NCBI RefSeq assembly: GCF_042477335.2
Contig: NC_091245.1
Location: forward strand, 120,252,501 to 120,316,500
Direction: 5' to 3'
Length of the DNA stretch: 64,000 bases
Origin: Ovis canadensis
Lineage: Eukaryota; Chordata; Mammalia; Artiodactyla; Bovidae
Of this stretch, positions 27,973 to 39,772 are shown piece after piece; the first letter of the stretch is position 1; each line of letters opens with the position of its first letter. The position numbers and the translations under genes were made by a program. The notes beneath the pieces are model-generated. The model was given only the letters and a program-made list of their open reading frames with translations. It was not told where the DNA came from and ran no database searches.

Positions 27973-29200
27973 GTGCAGGATGCCTCTTCTAAACAACAAA
28001 CAAAACAAAAACACAAACCCAATCATCAGCAGACAGGATTACCACCTCACTCAGCCTTACTATCAGAGGAAAAACGCACAAAAACGAAGCACAAATCTCA
28101 CCCTTTACAAGCTTACACAAACCACTGGACCAAATTTAGGAGGGCAGAAACCAATCAGAAGAAAGAATTCAACCCTGAAGCCTGGGAATAGGAGACCTCA
28201 AACACAACAAGTTTAAAAAAAATAATGAAAAGGCAGAGAAATACTACACAAATGAAGGAACAAACTAGAAACACATTAGTCCAAACAAATGAAGAGGAAA
28301 TATGCAAACTACCTGAAAAAGTATTCAGAATAATGAGAGTAAAGATGCTCAAAAACCTTGAACACAAAATGGATAAAATGCAAGAATAAATTAACAAAGA
28401 CCTAGAAGAATTAAAGAATAAACATACAGAGACAAACAACACAACTAATGAAATTAAAAATACTCTAGAAAGAATCAATAGCAGAATATCTGAAGCAGAA
28501 GAACGAATCAGTGAGCTGGAAGACAAAGTGGTGGAAATAACTTCTGAAGAGCAGAATAAAGTAAAAAGAATGAAAACAACTGATAACAGTCTCAGAGACC
28601 TCTGGGACAATATCAAATGCACCAATATTGGGATTATAGGGGTTCCAGAAGAAGAAGAGAAAAAGAAAGGGTATGAAAAAATTTTTTAAGATATTATAGT
28701 TTGAAATTTCCCCAACATGGAAGAGGAAATAGTCAATCAAGTGCAAGAGGCACAAAGAGTCCCATACAGGATAAACCCAAGGATAAACATGCCAAGACAT
28801 ATACTAATCCAACTAATAAAAACTAAACACAAAGAAAAAACATTAAAGCAGCAAGGGAGAAGCAACAATTAACATACAAGGGAAAGCTCATATGCTCAAC
28901 AGTTGATCTTTCAGCAAAAACTCTGCAGGCCAGAAGGGAATGGCAGGATATATTTAAAGTACTGAAAGGAAAAATCTACAACCAAAATTACTGTACCCAG
29001 CAAGGATCTCATTCAAAATGGATGGAGAAATAAAAAGCTTTTCAGATAAGCAAAAGTCAAGAGAATTCAGTACCACAAAACCAGCTTTACAGCAAATGTT
29101 AAAGGGACTTATATAGTCAAGAAATACAAGACAAGAAAAAAGATCTACAAAATCAACCCCAAACAATTAAGAAAATGGCAATAGGAACATATGTATGAAT
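27973..29200 (+). pseudogene. L1 ORF1 remnant
   Basis: The region encodes the L1 ORF1 RNA-binding protein in pieces. An N-terminal piece from 27980 contains NTNPIISRQDYHLTQPYYQR. A heptad-rich coiled-coil region follows (about 28400-28560, ERINSRISEAEERISELEDK). Next comes the RRM-like segment LRDLWDNIKCTNIGIIGVPE (28592 on), then the C-terminal domain (HILIQL, AKTLQARREW region). Stops near 28216, 28275, 28388, 28687 and later break the frame, so no full trimeric ORF1p can be made. Confidence 0.85.
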
Positions 29201-29207
29201 AATTACT

Positions 29208-32200
29208 TTAAATGTAAATGAATTAAATGGTCCAACCAAAAGACACAGACTAGCTGAATGGATACAAAAACAAGATCCATATGCATACGCTGTCTACAAG
29301 AAACACACTTCAGACCTCAAGACACATATAAACTGAAAGTGAGAGGATGGAAAAATATATTCCATGCAAATGGGAAAGAAAAGAAAGCTGGAGTAGCAAT
29401 CCTCATATCAGACAAAATAGACCTTAACATAAAGACTATTACAAGAGATAAGGAAGGACACTACATAATGATCAATGGATCAATCCAAGAGGAAGACATA
29501 ACAATTGTAAATATCTATGCACCAACATGACTGAGCGACTTCACTTTCCCTTTTCATTTCCATGTACTGGAGAAGGAAATGGCAACCCACTCCAGTGTTC
29601 TTGCCTGGAGAATCCCAGGAATGGAGGAGCCTGGTGTGCTGCCATCTATGATGTCGCACAGAGTCGGACATGACTGAAGCGACTTAGCAGCAGCAGCAGC
29701 ATGCACCCAACACAGGAGCACCTCAATTCATAAGAGAAACACTAACATACATAAAAGGAGAAATTGACAGTAACACAATAATAGTAGGAGACTTTAACAC
29801 CCTACCCACACCAATTGGCAGATCATCAAAACAGAAAATTAACAAGGAAACACAAGTCTTAAATGACACATTAGATGAGATGGGGTCTCACTGATATTTT
29901 CAGGACATTCCATCCCAGTACAGAAGAATACAACTTCTTCTCAAGTGCACATGGAACATTCTCCAGGATAGACCACATCCTGATTCCCAAACCAAACCTC
30001 AGCAAATTTAAGAGAATTGAAATTGTATTATGCATCTTCTCCAACCACAGCGCTATAAGACTAGATATCAATTACAAGAAAGAACTGTAAGAAACAAAAA
30101 CACATGGAGATTAAACAATAAATTTCTAAATAACCAACAGGTTACTGAAGAAATCAAAAGGGAACTCAAAAAATTTCTAGAAGCAAATGACAATGAAAAC
30201 ATGACAACTCAAAACCTACAGGATACAGCAAAAGCAGTTTTAAGAGGGAATTTTATAGCAATACAATCCTACCTCAAGAAACAAGAAAAACATCAAATAA
30301 ACAACCTAACTTTACCCCTAAAACAACTGGAAAAAGAACAAAAAACCCCTCAAAATTAGTAGAAGGAAAGAAATCATAATGATCCAAACAGTAATAAATG
30401 AAAAAGAAATGAAAGAAACAATAGTAAAGATCAATAAAACTAAAAGCTGGTTCTTTGAAAAGGTAAACAAAATTGACAAAACTTTAGCCAGACTCATCAA
30501 GAACAAAAGAGAAGAATCCAACCAACAAATCAGAAATGAAAAAGGAGAGGTTACAACAGACAATGCAGAAATACAAAGGATTATAAGTGACTATTATGAT
30601 CAACTATATGGCAATAAAATGGATAACCTGGAAGAAATGGACAGAGTCTTAGAAAAGTTCAATCTTCCAAGACTGAACCAGAAAGAAATAGAAATTATGA
30701 ACAATCCAATTACAAGCACTGAAACTGAATCTGTGATCAAAAATCTCCCAAAAAACAAAAGCCCAGGACCAGATGGATTCACAGGAGAATTCTATCAAAC
30801 ATTTAGAGAAGAGCTAAGGCCTATCCTTCTAAAACTCTTTCAAAAAACTGAAGAGGAAAGAACACTTCTAAACTCATTCTACAAGGCTATCATCACCCCG
30901 ATACTAAAACCAGACAAAGACAACACAAAAAAGGAAAAATACAAGCCAATATCACTGATGAACATAGATGCAAAAATCCTCAACAAAAGTTTAGCAAATA
31001 GAGTTCAGCAACACATCAAAAATTTCATACACCATGAGCAAGTTGGGATTATTCCAAGGATGCAAGGATTCTTCAGTATATGCAAATCATTCAATGTGAT
31101 ACACCATATTAACAAATCAAAAGAAAAAAACCATATGATCACCTCAATAGATGCAGAAAAAGACTTTGACAAAATTCAGCACCCATTTATGTTTAAAACT
31201 CTTCAAAAAATGGGCATAGAAGGAACTTACCTCAACATAGTAAAGGCCATATATGATAAGCCTACAGCAAATGTTATTCTCAATGGTGAAAAACTAAAAG
31301 CATCCTCCTAAGACCAGGAACAAGACAAGGGTGTCCACTTTCACCACTATTACTCAACATAGTTCTGGAAGTCCAAGCTACAGCAATGAGAGAAGAAAAT
31401 GAAATAAAAGGAATCCAGATCAGAAAAGAAGTAAAGCTCTCACTGTTTGCAGATGACATGATACTGTACATAGAAAACCCTAAAGATAGTATCAGAAAAT
31501 TACTAGAGCTAATCAGTGAGTTTAGCAAAGTTGCAGGATACAAAATTAATACTCAAAAATCACTTGCATTTCTAGGTACTAACAATGAAAAATCAGAAAG
31601 AGAAATTAAGGAATCAATCCCATTCACCATTGCAACAAAAAGAATTAAATATCTAGGAATAAACTTACCTAAGGAGACAAAAGAACTGTACATAGAAAAT
31701 TACAAGACACTAATGAAAGAAATCAAAGATGACATAAACAGAAGGAGAGCTATTCCATGTTCCTGGGTAGGAAGAATCGATTTTGTGAAAATGACTATAC
31801 TACCAAACTGCAATCTACAGATTCAATGTGATCCCTATCAAATTACCAATGGCATTCATCACAGAACTAGAACAAAAAATTTCACAATTCATATGGAAAC
31901 ACAAAAAACACCGAATAGCCAAAACAGTCCTAAGAAAGCAGAATGGAGCTGGAGGAATCAACCTTCCTGACTTCAGATTACACTACAAAGCTGCAGTCAT
32001 CAAGACAGTATGGTACTGGCACAAAAACAGAAATATAGACCAATGGAACAAGATACAAAGCCCAGATATAAACCAATGTTCCTATGGGTATCTTATTTTT
32101 GATAAAGGATACAAGAATATACAATGAAGCAAAGATAGTCTCTTCAATAAATGATGCTGGGAAAACTGGACAGCTGCATGTAAAAGAATGAAATTAGAAC

Positions 32201-32640
32201 ACTTCCTAACAGCATACACAAAGACAAACTCAAAATGGATTAAAGACCTAAATGTAAGACCAGAAACTGTAAAACTCTTAGAGGAAACCATAGGCAGAAC
32301 ATGACATAAAACAAAGCAAGATCTTCTATGACCCACATTCTAGTGTAATGGAAATAAAAACAAAAGTAAACAGGTGGGACCTGATTAAGCTTAAAAACTT
32401 TTGCACAGCAAAGAAACCTATAAGCAAGGTGAAAAGTCAACCCATGGAATGGGAGAAAATAAGAGCAAGTGAAATAACTGACAAAGGATTAATTTCCAAA
32501 ATATACAAGCAGCTCATACAACTCAATGCCAGAAAAGCAAACAACCCAATCAAAAAGTGGGAAAAAGACTTAAACAGACATTTCTCCAAAGAAAACATAC
32601 AGATGGCTCACAAACACATGAAAAAATGCTCAACATAGCT
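29208..32640 (+). pseudogene. L1 ORF2 remnant (endonuclease and reverse transcriptase)
   Basis: The endonuclease part includes CLQETHFRPQDTYKLKVRGW (29291 on) and VNIYAPT, interrupted by a SINE at 29528. The RT part has [20 protein letters not shown] (30745 on), [19 protein letters not shown] and the catalytic FADD at 31446-31457. Longest open pieces are 30379-31311 and 31386-31970. Frame changes near 31311 and 31970 and an early stop near 29257 inactivate it. The C-terminal end continues at 36108 on the far side of the inserted BovB. Confidence 0.9.
29528..29699 (+). mobile_element. BOV-A2 SINE inserted in the L1 ORF2 endonuclease
   Basis: Begins with the BOV-A2 linker (ATGACTGAGCGACTTCACTT) and carries one full monomer ending in AGCAGCAGCAGC. 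The host sequence is duplicated as ATGCACCAACA (29517-29527) and ATGCACCCAACA (from 29700), an imperfect TSD. It cuts the endonuclease coding region just after the YAPT motif. Confidence 0.9.
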
Positions 32641-32647
32641 CATTATT

Positions 32648-35600
32648 CAGTTCAGTTCAGTTCAGTCACACAGTCATGTCTGACTCTTTTCGACCCCATG
32701 AATCGCAGCACACCAGGCCTCCCTGTCCATCACCAACTCCCGAAGTTCACTCAGACTCACATCCATCAAGTCGGTAATGCCATCCAGCCATCTCATCCTC
32801 TGTCGTCCCAATCCCTCCTGCCCCCAATCCCTCCCAGCATCAGAGTCTTTTCCAATGAGTTAACTCTTCACATGTGATGGTCAAAGTATTGGAGTTTCAG
32901 CATCAGTCCTTCCAATGGATACCTAAGACTGATCACCTTTAGGATGGACTGGTTGGACTTCCTTGCAGTCCAAGGGACTCTCAAGAGTCCTCTCCAACAC
33001 CTCAGTTCAAAAGCATCAATTCTTCGGCTCTCAGATTTCTTCACAGTCCAACTCTGACATCCATACATGACCACTGGAAAAACCATAACCTTGACTAGAC
33101 GGGCCTTTGTTGGCAAAGTAATGTCTCTGCTTTTCAATATGCTATCTAGGTTGGTCATAACTTTTCTTCCAAGCGTCTTTAAGCGTCTTTTAATTTCATG
33201 GCTGCAATCACCATCTGCAGTGATTTTGGAGCCCAAAAAAATAAAGTCTGTCACTGTTTCCACTGTTTCCCATCTATTTCCCATGAAGTGATGGGACCAG
33301 ATGCCATGATCTTCGTTTCCTGAATGTTGAGCTTTAAGCCAACTTTTTCATTCTCCACTTTCACTTTCATCAAGAGGCTTTTTAGTTCCTCTTCCCTTTC
33401 TGCAGTAAGGGTGGTGCCATCTGCACATCTGAGGTTATTGATATTTCTCCCGGCAATCTGGATTCCAGCTTGTGCTTCTTCCAGCACAGCGTTTCTCATG
33501 ATGTACTCTGCATAGAAGTTAAATAAGCAGGGTGACAGTATACAGGGTTGACAAACTCCTTTTCCTATTTAGAACCAGAGTGTTGTTCCATGTCCAGTTC
33601 TAACTATTGCTTCCTGACCTGCATATAGGTTTCTCAAGAGGCAGGTCAGGTGGTCTGATATTCCCATCTCTTTAAGAATTTTCCACAGTTGATTGTGATC
33701 CACACAGTCAAAGGTTTTGGCATAATCAATAAAGCAGAAATAGATGTTTTTCTGGAATTCTTGTGCTTTTTCCATGATCCAGCGGATGTTGGCAATTTGA
33801 TCTCTGGTTCCTCTGCCTTTTCTAAAACCAGCTTGAACATCTGGAAGTTCACGGTTCACGTATTGCTGAAGCCTGGCTTGGAGATTTTTGAGCATCACTT
33901 TACTAGCATGTGAGATGAGTGCAATTGTGTGGTAGTCTGAGCATTCTTTGGCATTGCCTTTCTTTGGGATTGGAAAGAAATCCCAGTCCTTTTCCAGTCC
34001 TGTGGCCTCTGCTGAGTTTTCCAAATTTGCTGGCATATTGAGTGCAGCACTTTCACAGCATCATCGTTCAGGATTTGAAATAGCTCAACTGGAATTCCAT
34101 CACCTCCACTAGCTTTGTTCATAGTGATGCTTTCTAAGGCCCACTTGACTTCACATTCCAGGATATCTGACTCTAGGTGAGTGATCACACCACAGTGATT
34201 ATCTTGGTCATGAAGATCTTTTTTGTACAGTTCTTCTGTGTATTCTTGCCACCTCTTCTTAATATCTTCTACTTCTGTTAGGTCCATACCATTTCTGTCC
34301 TTTATCAAGCCTATCTTTGCATGAAATATTCCCTTGGTATCTCTAATTTTTTTGAAGAGATCTCTAGTCTTTCCCATTCTGTTGTTTTCCTCTATTCCTT
34401 TGCATTGATCACCAAGGAAGGCTTTCTTATCTCTTCTTGCTATTCTTTGGAACTCTGCATTCAGATGCTTATATCTTTCCTTTTCTCCTTTGTTTTTTAC
34501 CTGTTTTCTTTTCACAGTTATTTGTAAGGCCTCCCCAAACAGCCATTTTGCTTTTTTGCATTTCTTTTCCATGGGGATGGTCTTGATCCCTGTCTCCTGT
34601 ACAATGTCACGAATGTCCATGGTTCATCAAGCAGTCATCTATCAGCTCTAGGCCCTTAAATCTATTTCTCACTTCCACTGTATAATCATAGGGGATTTGA
34701 TTTAAGTCATACCTGAATGGTCTAGTGGTTTTCCCTACTGTCTTCAATTTAAGTCTGAATTTGGTAATAAGGAGTTCATGATCTGAGCCACAGTCAGCTC
34801 CCGGTCTTGTTTTTGCTGACTGTATAGAGTGTCTCCATCTTTGGTTGCAAAGAATATAATCAATCTGATTTCGGTGTTGACCATCTGGTGATGTCCATGT
34901 GTAGAGTCTTCTCTTGTGTTGTTGGAAGAGGGTGTTTGCTATGACCAGTGCATTCTGCTGGCAAAACTCTATTAGTCTTTGCCCTGCTTCATTCCGTATT
35001 CCAAGGCCAAATTTGCCTGTTACTCCAGGTGTTTCTTGACTTCCTACTTTTCCATTCCGGTCCCCTATTATGAAAAGGACATTTGGGGGGGGTGGTGTTA
35101 GTTCTAGAAGGTCTTATAGGTCTTCATTGAACCGTTCAACTTCAGCTTCTTCAGCATTACTGGTTGGGGCATAGACTTGGATTACTGTGATATTGAATGG
35201 TTTGCCTTGGAAACAAACAGAAATCATTCTTTCATTTTTGAGATTGCATCCAAGTACTGCATTTCGGACTCTTTTGTTGACCATGATGGCTACTCCAGTT
35301 CTTCTGAGGGATTCCTGCCCATAGTAGTAGATATAATGGTCATCTCAGTTAAATTCACCCATTCCAGTCCATTTTAGTTCACTGATTCTTAGAATGTCGA
35401 CGTTCACTCTTGCCATCTCCTGTTTGACCACTTCCAATTTGCCTTGATTCACGGGCCTGACATTCCAGGTTCTTATGCAATATTGCTCTTTATAGCATCG
35501 GACCTTGCTTGTATCACCAGTCACATCCACAACTGGGTATTGTTTTTGCTTTGCCTTCATCCTTTCATCCTTTCTGGAGTTATTTCTCCACTGATCTCTA

Positions 35601-36097
35601 GTAGCATATTGGGCACCTACTGACCTGGGGAGTTCCTCTTTCAGTATCCTATCATTTTGCCTTTTCCTACTGTTCATGGGGTTCTCAAGGCAAGAATACT
35701 GAAGTGGTTTGCCATTCCCTTCTCCAGTGGACCACATTCTGTCAGACCTCTCCACCATGACCCGCCCATCTTGGGTGACCCCACAAGGCATGGCTTAGTT
35801 TCATTGAGTTAGACAAGGCTGTGGTCCTAGTGTGATTAGATTGACTAGTTTTCTGTGATTATGGTTTCAGTGTGTCTGCCCTCTGATGCCCTGTTGCAAC
35901 ACCTACCATCTTACTTGGGTTTCTCTTACCTTGGACGTGGGGTATCTCTTCATGGCTGCTCCAGCAAAGTGCAGCTGCTACGCCTTACCTTGGACGAGGG
36001 GTATCTCCTCACTGCCACCCCTCCTGACCTTGAACGTGGAGTAGCTCCTCTAGGCCCTCCTACACCCACGCAGCCACCTCTCCTTGGACATGGAGTC
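32648..36097 (-). mobile_element. Near-full-length BovB inserted in L1, 10-bp TSD
   Basis: A 3.45-kb - strand BovB. The 3' end at 32648 starts CAGTTCAGTTCAGTTCAG, and the 5' UTR near 35790-36097 contains the CCTTGGACGTGGGGTATCTC repeats. Flanks are exact GCTCATTATT copies at 32638-32647 and 36098-36107, duplicated from the host L1 ORF2. Domains: endonuclease (35791-35345, containing ARVNVDILRISELKWTG), linker, RT (34620-33569) and C-terminus (33284-32868). The catalytic loop reads NNLRCADGTTL, so YADD is destroyed. Several frameshifts are present. It is younger than the L1. Confidence 0.95.
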
Positions 36098-36107
36098 GCT
36101 CATTATT

Positions 36108-36958
36108 AGAGATAATAATCAAAACTACAATGAGATATCACCTCACACTGGTCAGAATGGCCATCATCAAAAAGTCTACAAACAATAAATGCTGGAGAGG
36201 CTGTGGAGAAAAAGGAATGTGCTTGCACTGTTGGTGGGAATGTAAATTGATACAGCCACTATGGAAGACAGTATGGAGATTCCTTAAAAACCTAGGAATA
36301 AAACCACCATATGACCCAGCAATCCCACACCTAGGAAACCAAAATTGAAAGAGACACATGTATCGCCTTGTTCACTGCAGCACTAATACACTATTACATG
36401 GAAGCAACCTAGATGTCCATCGACATAATAAAGAAGTTGTGGTACATACACACAATGGAATATTACTCAGCCATTAAAAGGAATGCATTTAACTCAATTC
36501 TGGAACCTAGAACCTATTATACAGAATGAAGTGAGTCAGAAAGAGAAAGATAAATATCATATTCTAATGAATATTAAGGAATCTAGAAAAATGATACTGA
36601 AGAATTTATTTACAGGGCAGAAATTGAGAAACAGGGAATAGACATATGGACATGGGAAGGGGGGAGGAGAGGGTGAGATGTAAGGGAAAGAGTAACATGG
36701 AAACTTACATTACCATGTGTAAAATGGATAGCCAATGGGAATTTGCTGTATGGCTCAGGAAACTCAAAAAGGGGTTCTGTATAAATCTAGAGGGGTGGGA
36801 TGGGATGGGAGATAGGAAGGAGGCTCAAAAGGGAGGGGATATATGTATACCTATAGCTGATTCATGTCGAGGTTTGACAGAAAAAAACAAAATTCTGTAA
36901 TGCAATTATCCTTCAATTTTAAATTTTTTAAAATTTAAATTTTAAAGGAATTTTTTTA
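36108..36958 (+). mobile_element. L1 ORF2 C-terminus and 3' UTR (resumed)
   Basis: The host L1 continues after the BovB: ORF2 C-terminal sequence (CTACAATGAGATATCACCTC, ATGGAAGACAGTATGGAGAT) with stops, then the G-rich 3' UTR (GGGATGGGATGGGAGATAGG) and the TGCAATTATCCTTCAATTTT end with an A/T-rich tail. The downstream TSD AAAGGACAGAAA follows at 36959. Confidence 0.92.
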
Positions 36959-36970
36959 AAAGGACAGAAA

Positions 36971-38628
36971 CAGTAAAGACCTAGCAGAAGCAGAAGATAT
37001 TAAGAAGAGGTGGCAGGAATATACAGAAGAACTGTACAAAAAAAAGTCTTAATGACCCTGATAACCACTCTCATACGAAAGTGTGGTCACTCTTGTAGAG
37101 CCAGACATCTTGGAGTAGAGTGTGAAGTCAAGTGAGCCTTAGGAAGAATTACTATGAACAAAGCTAGAGGAGATGATGATGAAATTCCAGCTAAGCTATT
37201 TTAAATCCTAAAATAGGATGATGTTGTTAAATTGCTGCACTCAATTTGTCAGCAAATTTGGAGAACTCAGCAGTGGCCACACAACTGGAAAAGATCAGTT
37301 TTCATTCCAATCCCAAAGAAGGGTAACACCAAAGAATGTTCAAACTACCATACAATTGCACTCATTTCACGTGCTAGTAAGGTTCTGTTCAAAATCCTTC
37401 AAACTAGACATGAGCAGTACATGAACTGAGGACCTCCGAATTTTGAACCTCCAAACAAGCTCAGTTTAGAAAAGGCAGAGAAACCAGAGATCAAATTGTC
37501 AACATTTGTTGGATCATAGAGAAAGCAAGGGAATTTCAAAAAAAACATCTACTTCTGTTTCATTGCCTATGCTAAAGTCTTTGACTGTGTGGATCACAAC
37601 AAACTGTGGAAAATTCTTTAAGGGATGGGAATACCAGACCACCTTCCCTGTCTCCTGAGAAACCTGTACGCAGGTCAGGAAGCAACAGTTAGAACCAGAC
37701 ATGGAACAATCGACTGGTTCCAAATTGGGAAAGGACTTTGTCAAGGCTGTATACTGTCACCCTGCTTATTTAACTTCTCTACAGAGTACATCCGGGGAAA
37801 TGCTGGGCTGGATTAAGCACAGACTGGAATCAAGATTGCTGGGAGAAATATCAACAACCTCAGATATGCATATGATACCACTCTAATAGCAGAAAGTGAA
37901 GAGGAACTAAAGAGCCTCTTGATGAAAGTGAAAGAGAAGAGTGAAAAAGTTGGCTTGAAGCTCAACATTCAAACTACTAAGATTATGGCATTAGGTCCCA
38001 TCACTTCATGGCAAATAGAAGGGGAAAAGTAGAAACAGTGACAGATTTCATTTTGGGGGGGCTCCAAAAGCACTGCAGACAGTGACTGTAGCCATGAAAT
38101 TAAAAGATGCTTGATCCTTGGGAGGACAGTTATGACAAATCTAGAAAACAGCGACATTGCTTTGCTGATAAAGGTCCATATAGTCAAAGCTATGGTTTTT
38201 CCAGTAGTCATGTATGGATGTGAGAGCTGGACCATAGAGAAGGCTGAGTATCAAAGAACTGATGCTTTTGAATTGTGGTGTTGGAAAAGACTCTTGAGAG
38301 TCCTTGGACTGCAAGGAGAGAGATCAAACCAGTCAATCGTAAAGGAAATCAACTCTGAATACTTACTGGAAGGACAGATGCTGAAGCTGAAACTCCAATA
38401 CTTTGGCCACCTGATTTGAAGAGCTGACCCACTGGAAAAGACCCTGATGCGGGGAAAGCCTGAAAGCAAAAGAAGCAGGCAGCAGAGGATGAGATGGTTA
38501 GACAGCATGACCAACTCAATGCACATGAACTTGAGCAAACTCCAGGAGATAGTGAAGGACAGAGGAGCCTGGCTGTGCTGCAGTCCATGGGGTCTGAGTC
38601 CTACGTGACTTAGTAACTGAACAACAAC
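36971..38628 (+). mobile_element. BovB LINE, reverse transcriptase and 3' half (resumed)
   Basis: This is the second half of the BovB that begins at 23718; it continues exactly where 25229 stops. Peptides: the LHSICQQIWRTQQWPHNWKR region, GIPDHLPCLLRNLYAGQEAT, the RT loop region now reading RYAYDTTL (YADD mutated), and FPVVMYGCESWTIEKAEY. The 3' terminus (GTGACTTAGTAACTGAACAA) is degenerate. Inactive. Confidence 0.92.
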
Positions 38629-38629
38629 A

Positions 38630-38701
38630 CATATACATGTATATGTATACATATATATAAAGAGAGAGACAGAGACAGAGGCAGCGAGAGGCAGAGAGAG
38701 G
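38630..38701. repeat. TA- and GA-rich simple repeat at the BovB 3' end
   Basis: CATATACATGTATATGTATA-type sequence followed by imperfect AGAGACAGAG repeats. AT-rich sequence continues to about 38800. Confidence 0.8.
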
Positions 38702-38876
38702 GAAAATATTTTTATATATGTATATTTTTATTAAATAATTCATGTGTTACATATATGTATAGATAAATTATATATCTATATAAAATGATTTTCTCCTCTT
38801 TTCAATACTTAAAACCCTATTTTTAAGAACGTATTTCTTCTGACTAAAATAGACTTGGGCATGTCTGCCTAGTATC

Positions 38877-39490
38877 TGTGAGAGAGGGGATTTCTTCTGC
38901 TGCTTTTCCTGGTGCTGTCCACAAACTTCTTGGCAGAGTGAAGGAAGCACAGACTCACGCAGCATCCCAGGTGAGAGAGGCAGTTTGCACAGTGGAAACA
39001 TATGCCCAGGATCACAAGAAGGCGCCCGAGGGTGGTGGCGTGGACGTCCAGGAGCTGTTGTGGCTGGAGCAGGGAGTGTCCCGTTGCAGGGAAAGAGAGG
39101 TAGCACTCCCTCCGGGGCTGCTTCTGCACCCCCAGCTCCCCAGTCCCACTCACAGTGGTGCATTGGGCCTTCCCGCCAGTATGGCAGCTCAGCTGGGGCC
39201 GGCCCAGACCGTGGGTCAGCCAGGTGGTCCCCATGTCCTGCTTGGCCTGTGTGTCCTGCAGACCATCCCCTCTTCCCTTGCTACTATGAACTTCAGCCTC
39301 CCACTCCCTTGTCTCAGCATCCCTGCAAGCCAGGGAAAAGACAATATCCTTTACAGTGGTTGTTGCTTTTGTGGGAAGTTCCTACCTCCCAGCAGACCTG
39401 GAGTTAACCTCCTGGACCTTAGTTTCTGTGATTTTCTCCACTCTAGGACCAGGAGGAAAATGAAATATACACCTGGTGCTGGGCATTTTA
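38877..39490. other. GC-rich unique island with open frames on both strands
   Basis: An unusually GC-rich, repeat-free block inside an AT-rich, transposon-filled intron. The + strand is open from 38878 to 39495 (205 codons), and the - strand has 121- and 131-codon frames. I do not recognise any protein. The block has no clear splice sites in register with STYXL2. It may be an ancestral conserved intronic element, a diverged pseudogene or chance. A MIR-like sequence overlaps its end (39492-39552). Confidence 0.4.
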
Positions 39491-39566
39491 CCTAATAATC
39501 ACAGTGACCCCTTGAGAACATGTTATTTACCTTTTACAGATGGGGAAATCCCCACTCGTGGACGCT

Positions 39567-39770
39567 TAAGTGACTGAAAGTGAAAGTTACTCAGTCATCT
39601 CTGACTGTTTGCAACCCGATGGACTATTCAGTCCATGGAATTCTCCAGGCCAGAATATTGGATTCAGTAGCCTATCCCTTCTCCAGCGGATCTTCCCAAC
39701 CCAGGAGTCCAACTGGGGTCTCCTGCATTGCAGGTGGATTCTTTACCAACTGAGCTATCAGGGAAGCCCC
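39567..39770 (-). mobile_element. Bov-tA SINE
   Basis: Read in reverse: tRNA head (reverse of CCAACTGAGCTATCAGGGAA) at the 3' side and body (TGGAATTCTCCAGGCCAGAA). Flanks TTAAGTGACTGAAA and CTAAATGATTGAAA are probably a diverged TSD. Confidence 0.9.
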
Positions 39771-39772
39771 TA

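Larger units (their letters stand above)
25230..36958 (+). mobile_element. Near-full-length ruminant L1 inserted in BovB
   Basis: An L1 with a long 5' UTR (25230 to about 27970, G/C-rich then T-rich), ORF1, ORF2 and 3' UTR. It is flanked by exact 12-bp copies of AAAGGACAGAAA at 25218-25229 and 36959-36970, which are host BovB sequence. The span contains a BovB (32648-36097) and SINEs at 26363-26498 and 29528-29699, so the L1 itself is about 8 kb. A SINE-like stretch at 26228-26349 may be part of the L1 5' UTR. It is 5'-complete or nearly so, which is rare for L1. Both ORFs are broken. Confidence 0.93.

Noticed and set aside
30379..31970. Long open frames (310 and 194 codons) with RT motifs, considered as a possible active retroelement
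   Set aside because: They are two pieces of one L1 ORF2 broken by frameshifts, a SINE and a BovB insertion; not a functional element.
38640..38701. Repeated AGAGACAGAG units, considered as a CRISPR-like or satellite array
   Set aside because: Simple-sequence tract at a BovB 3' end; no spacer structure, and the genome is mammalian.
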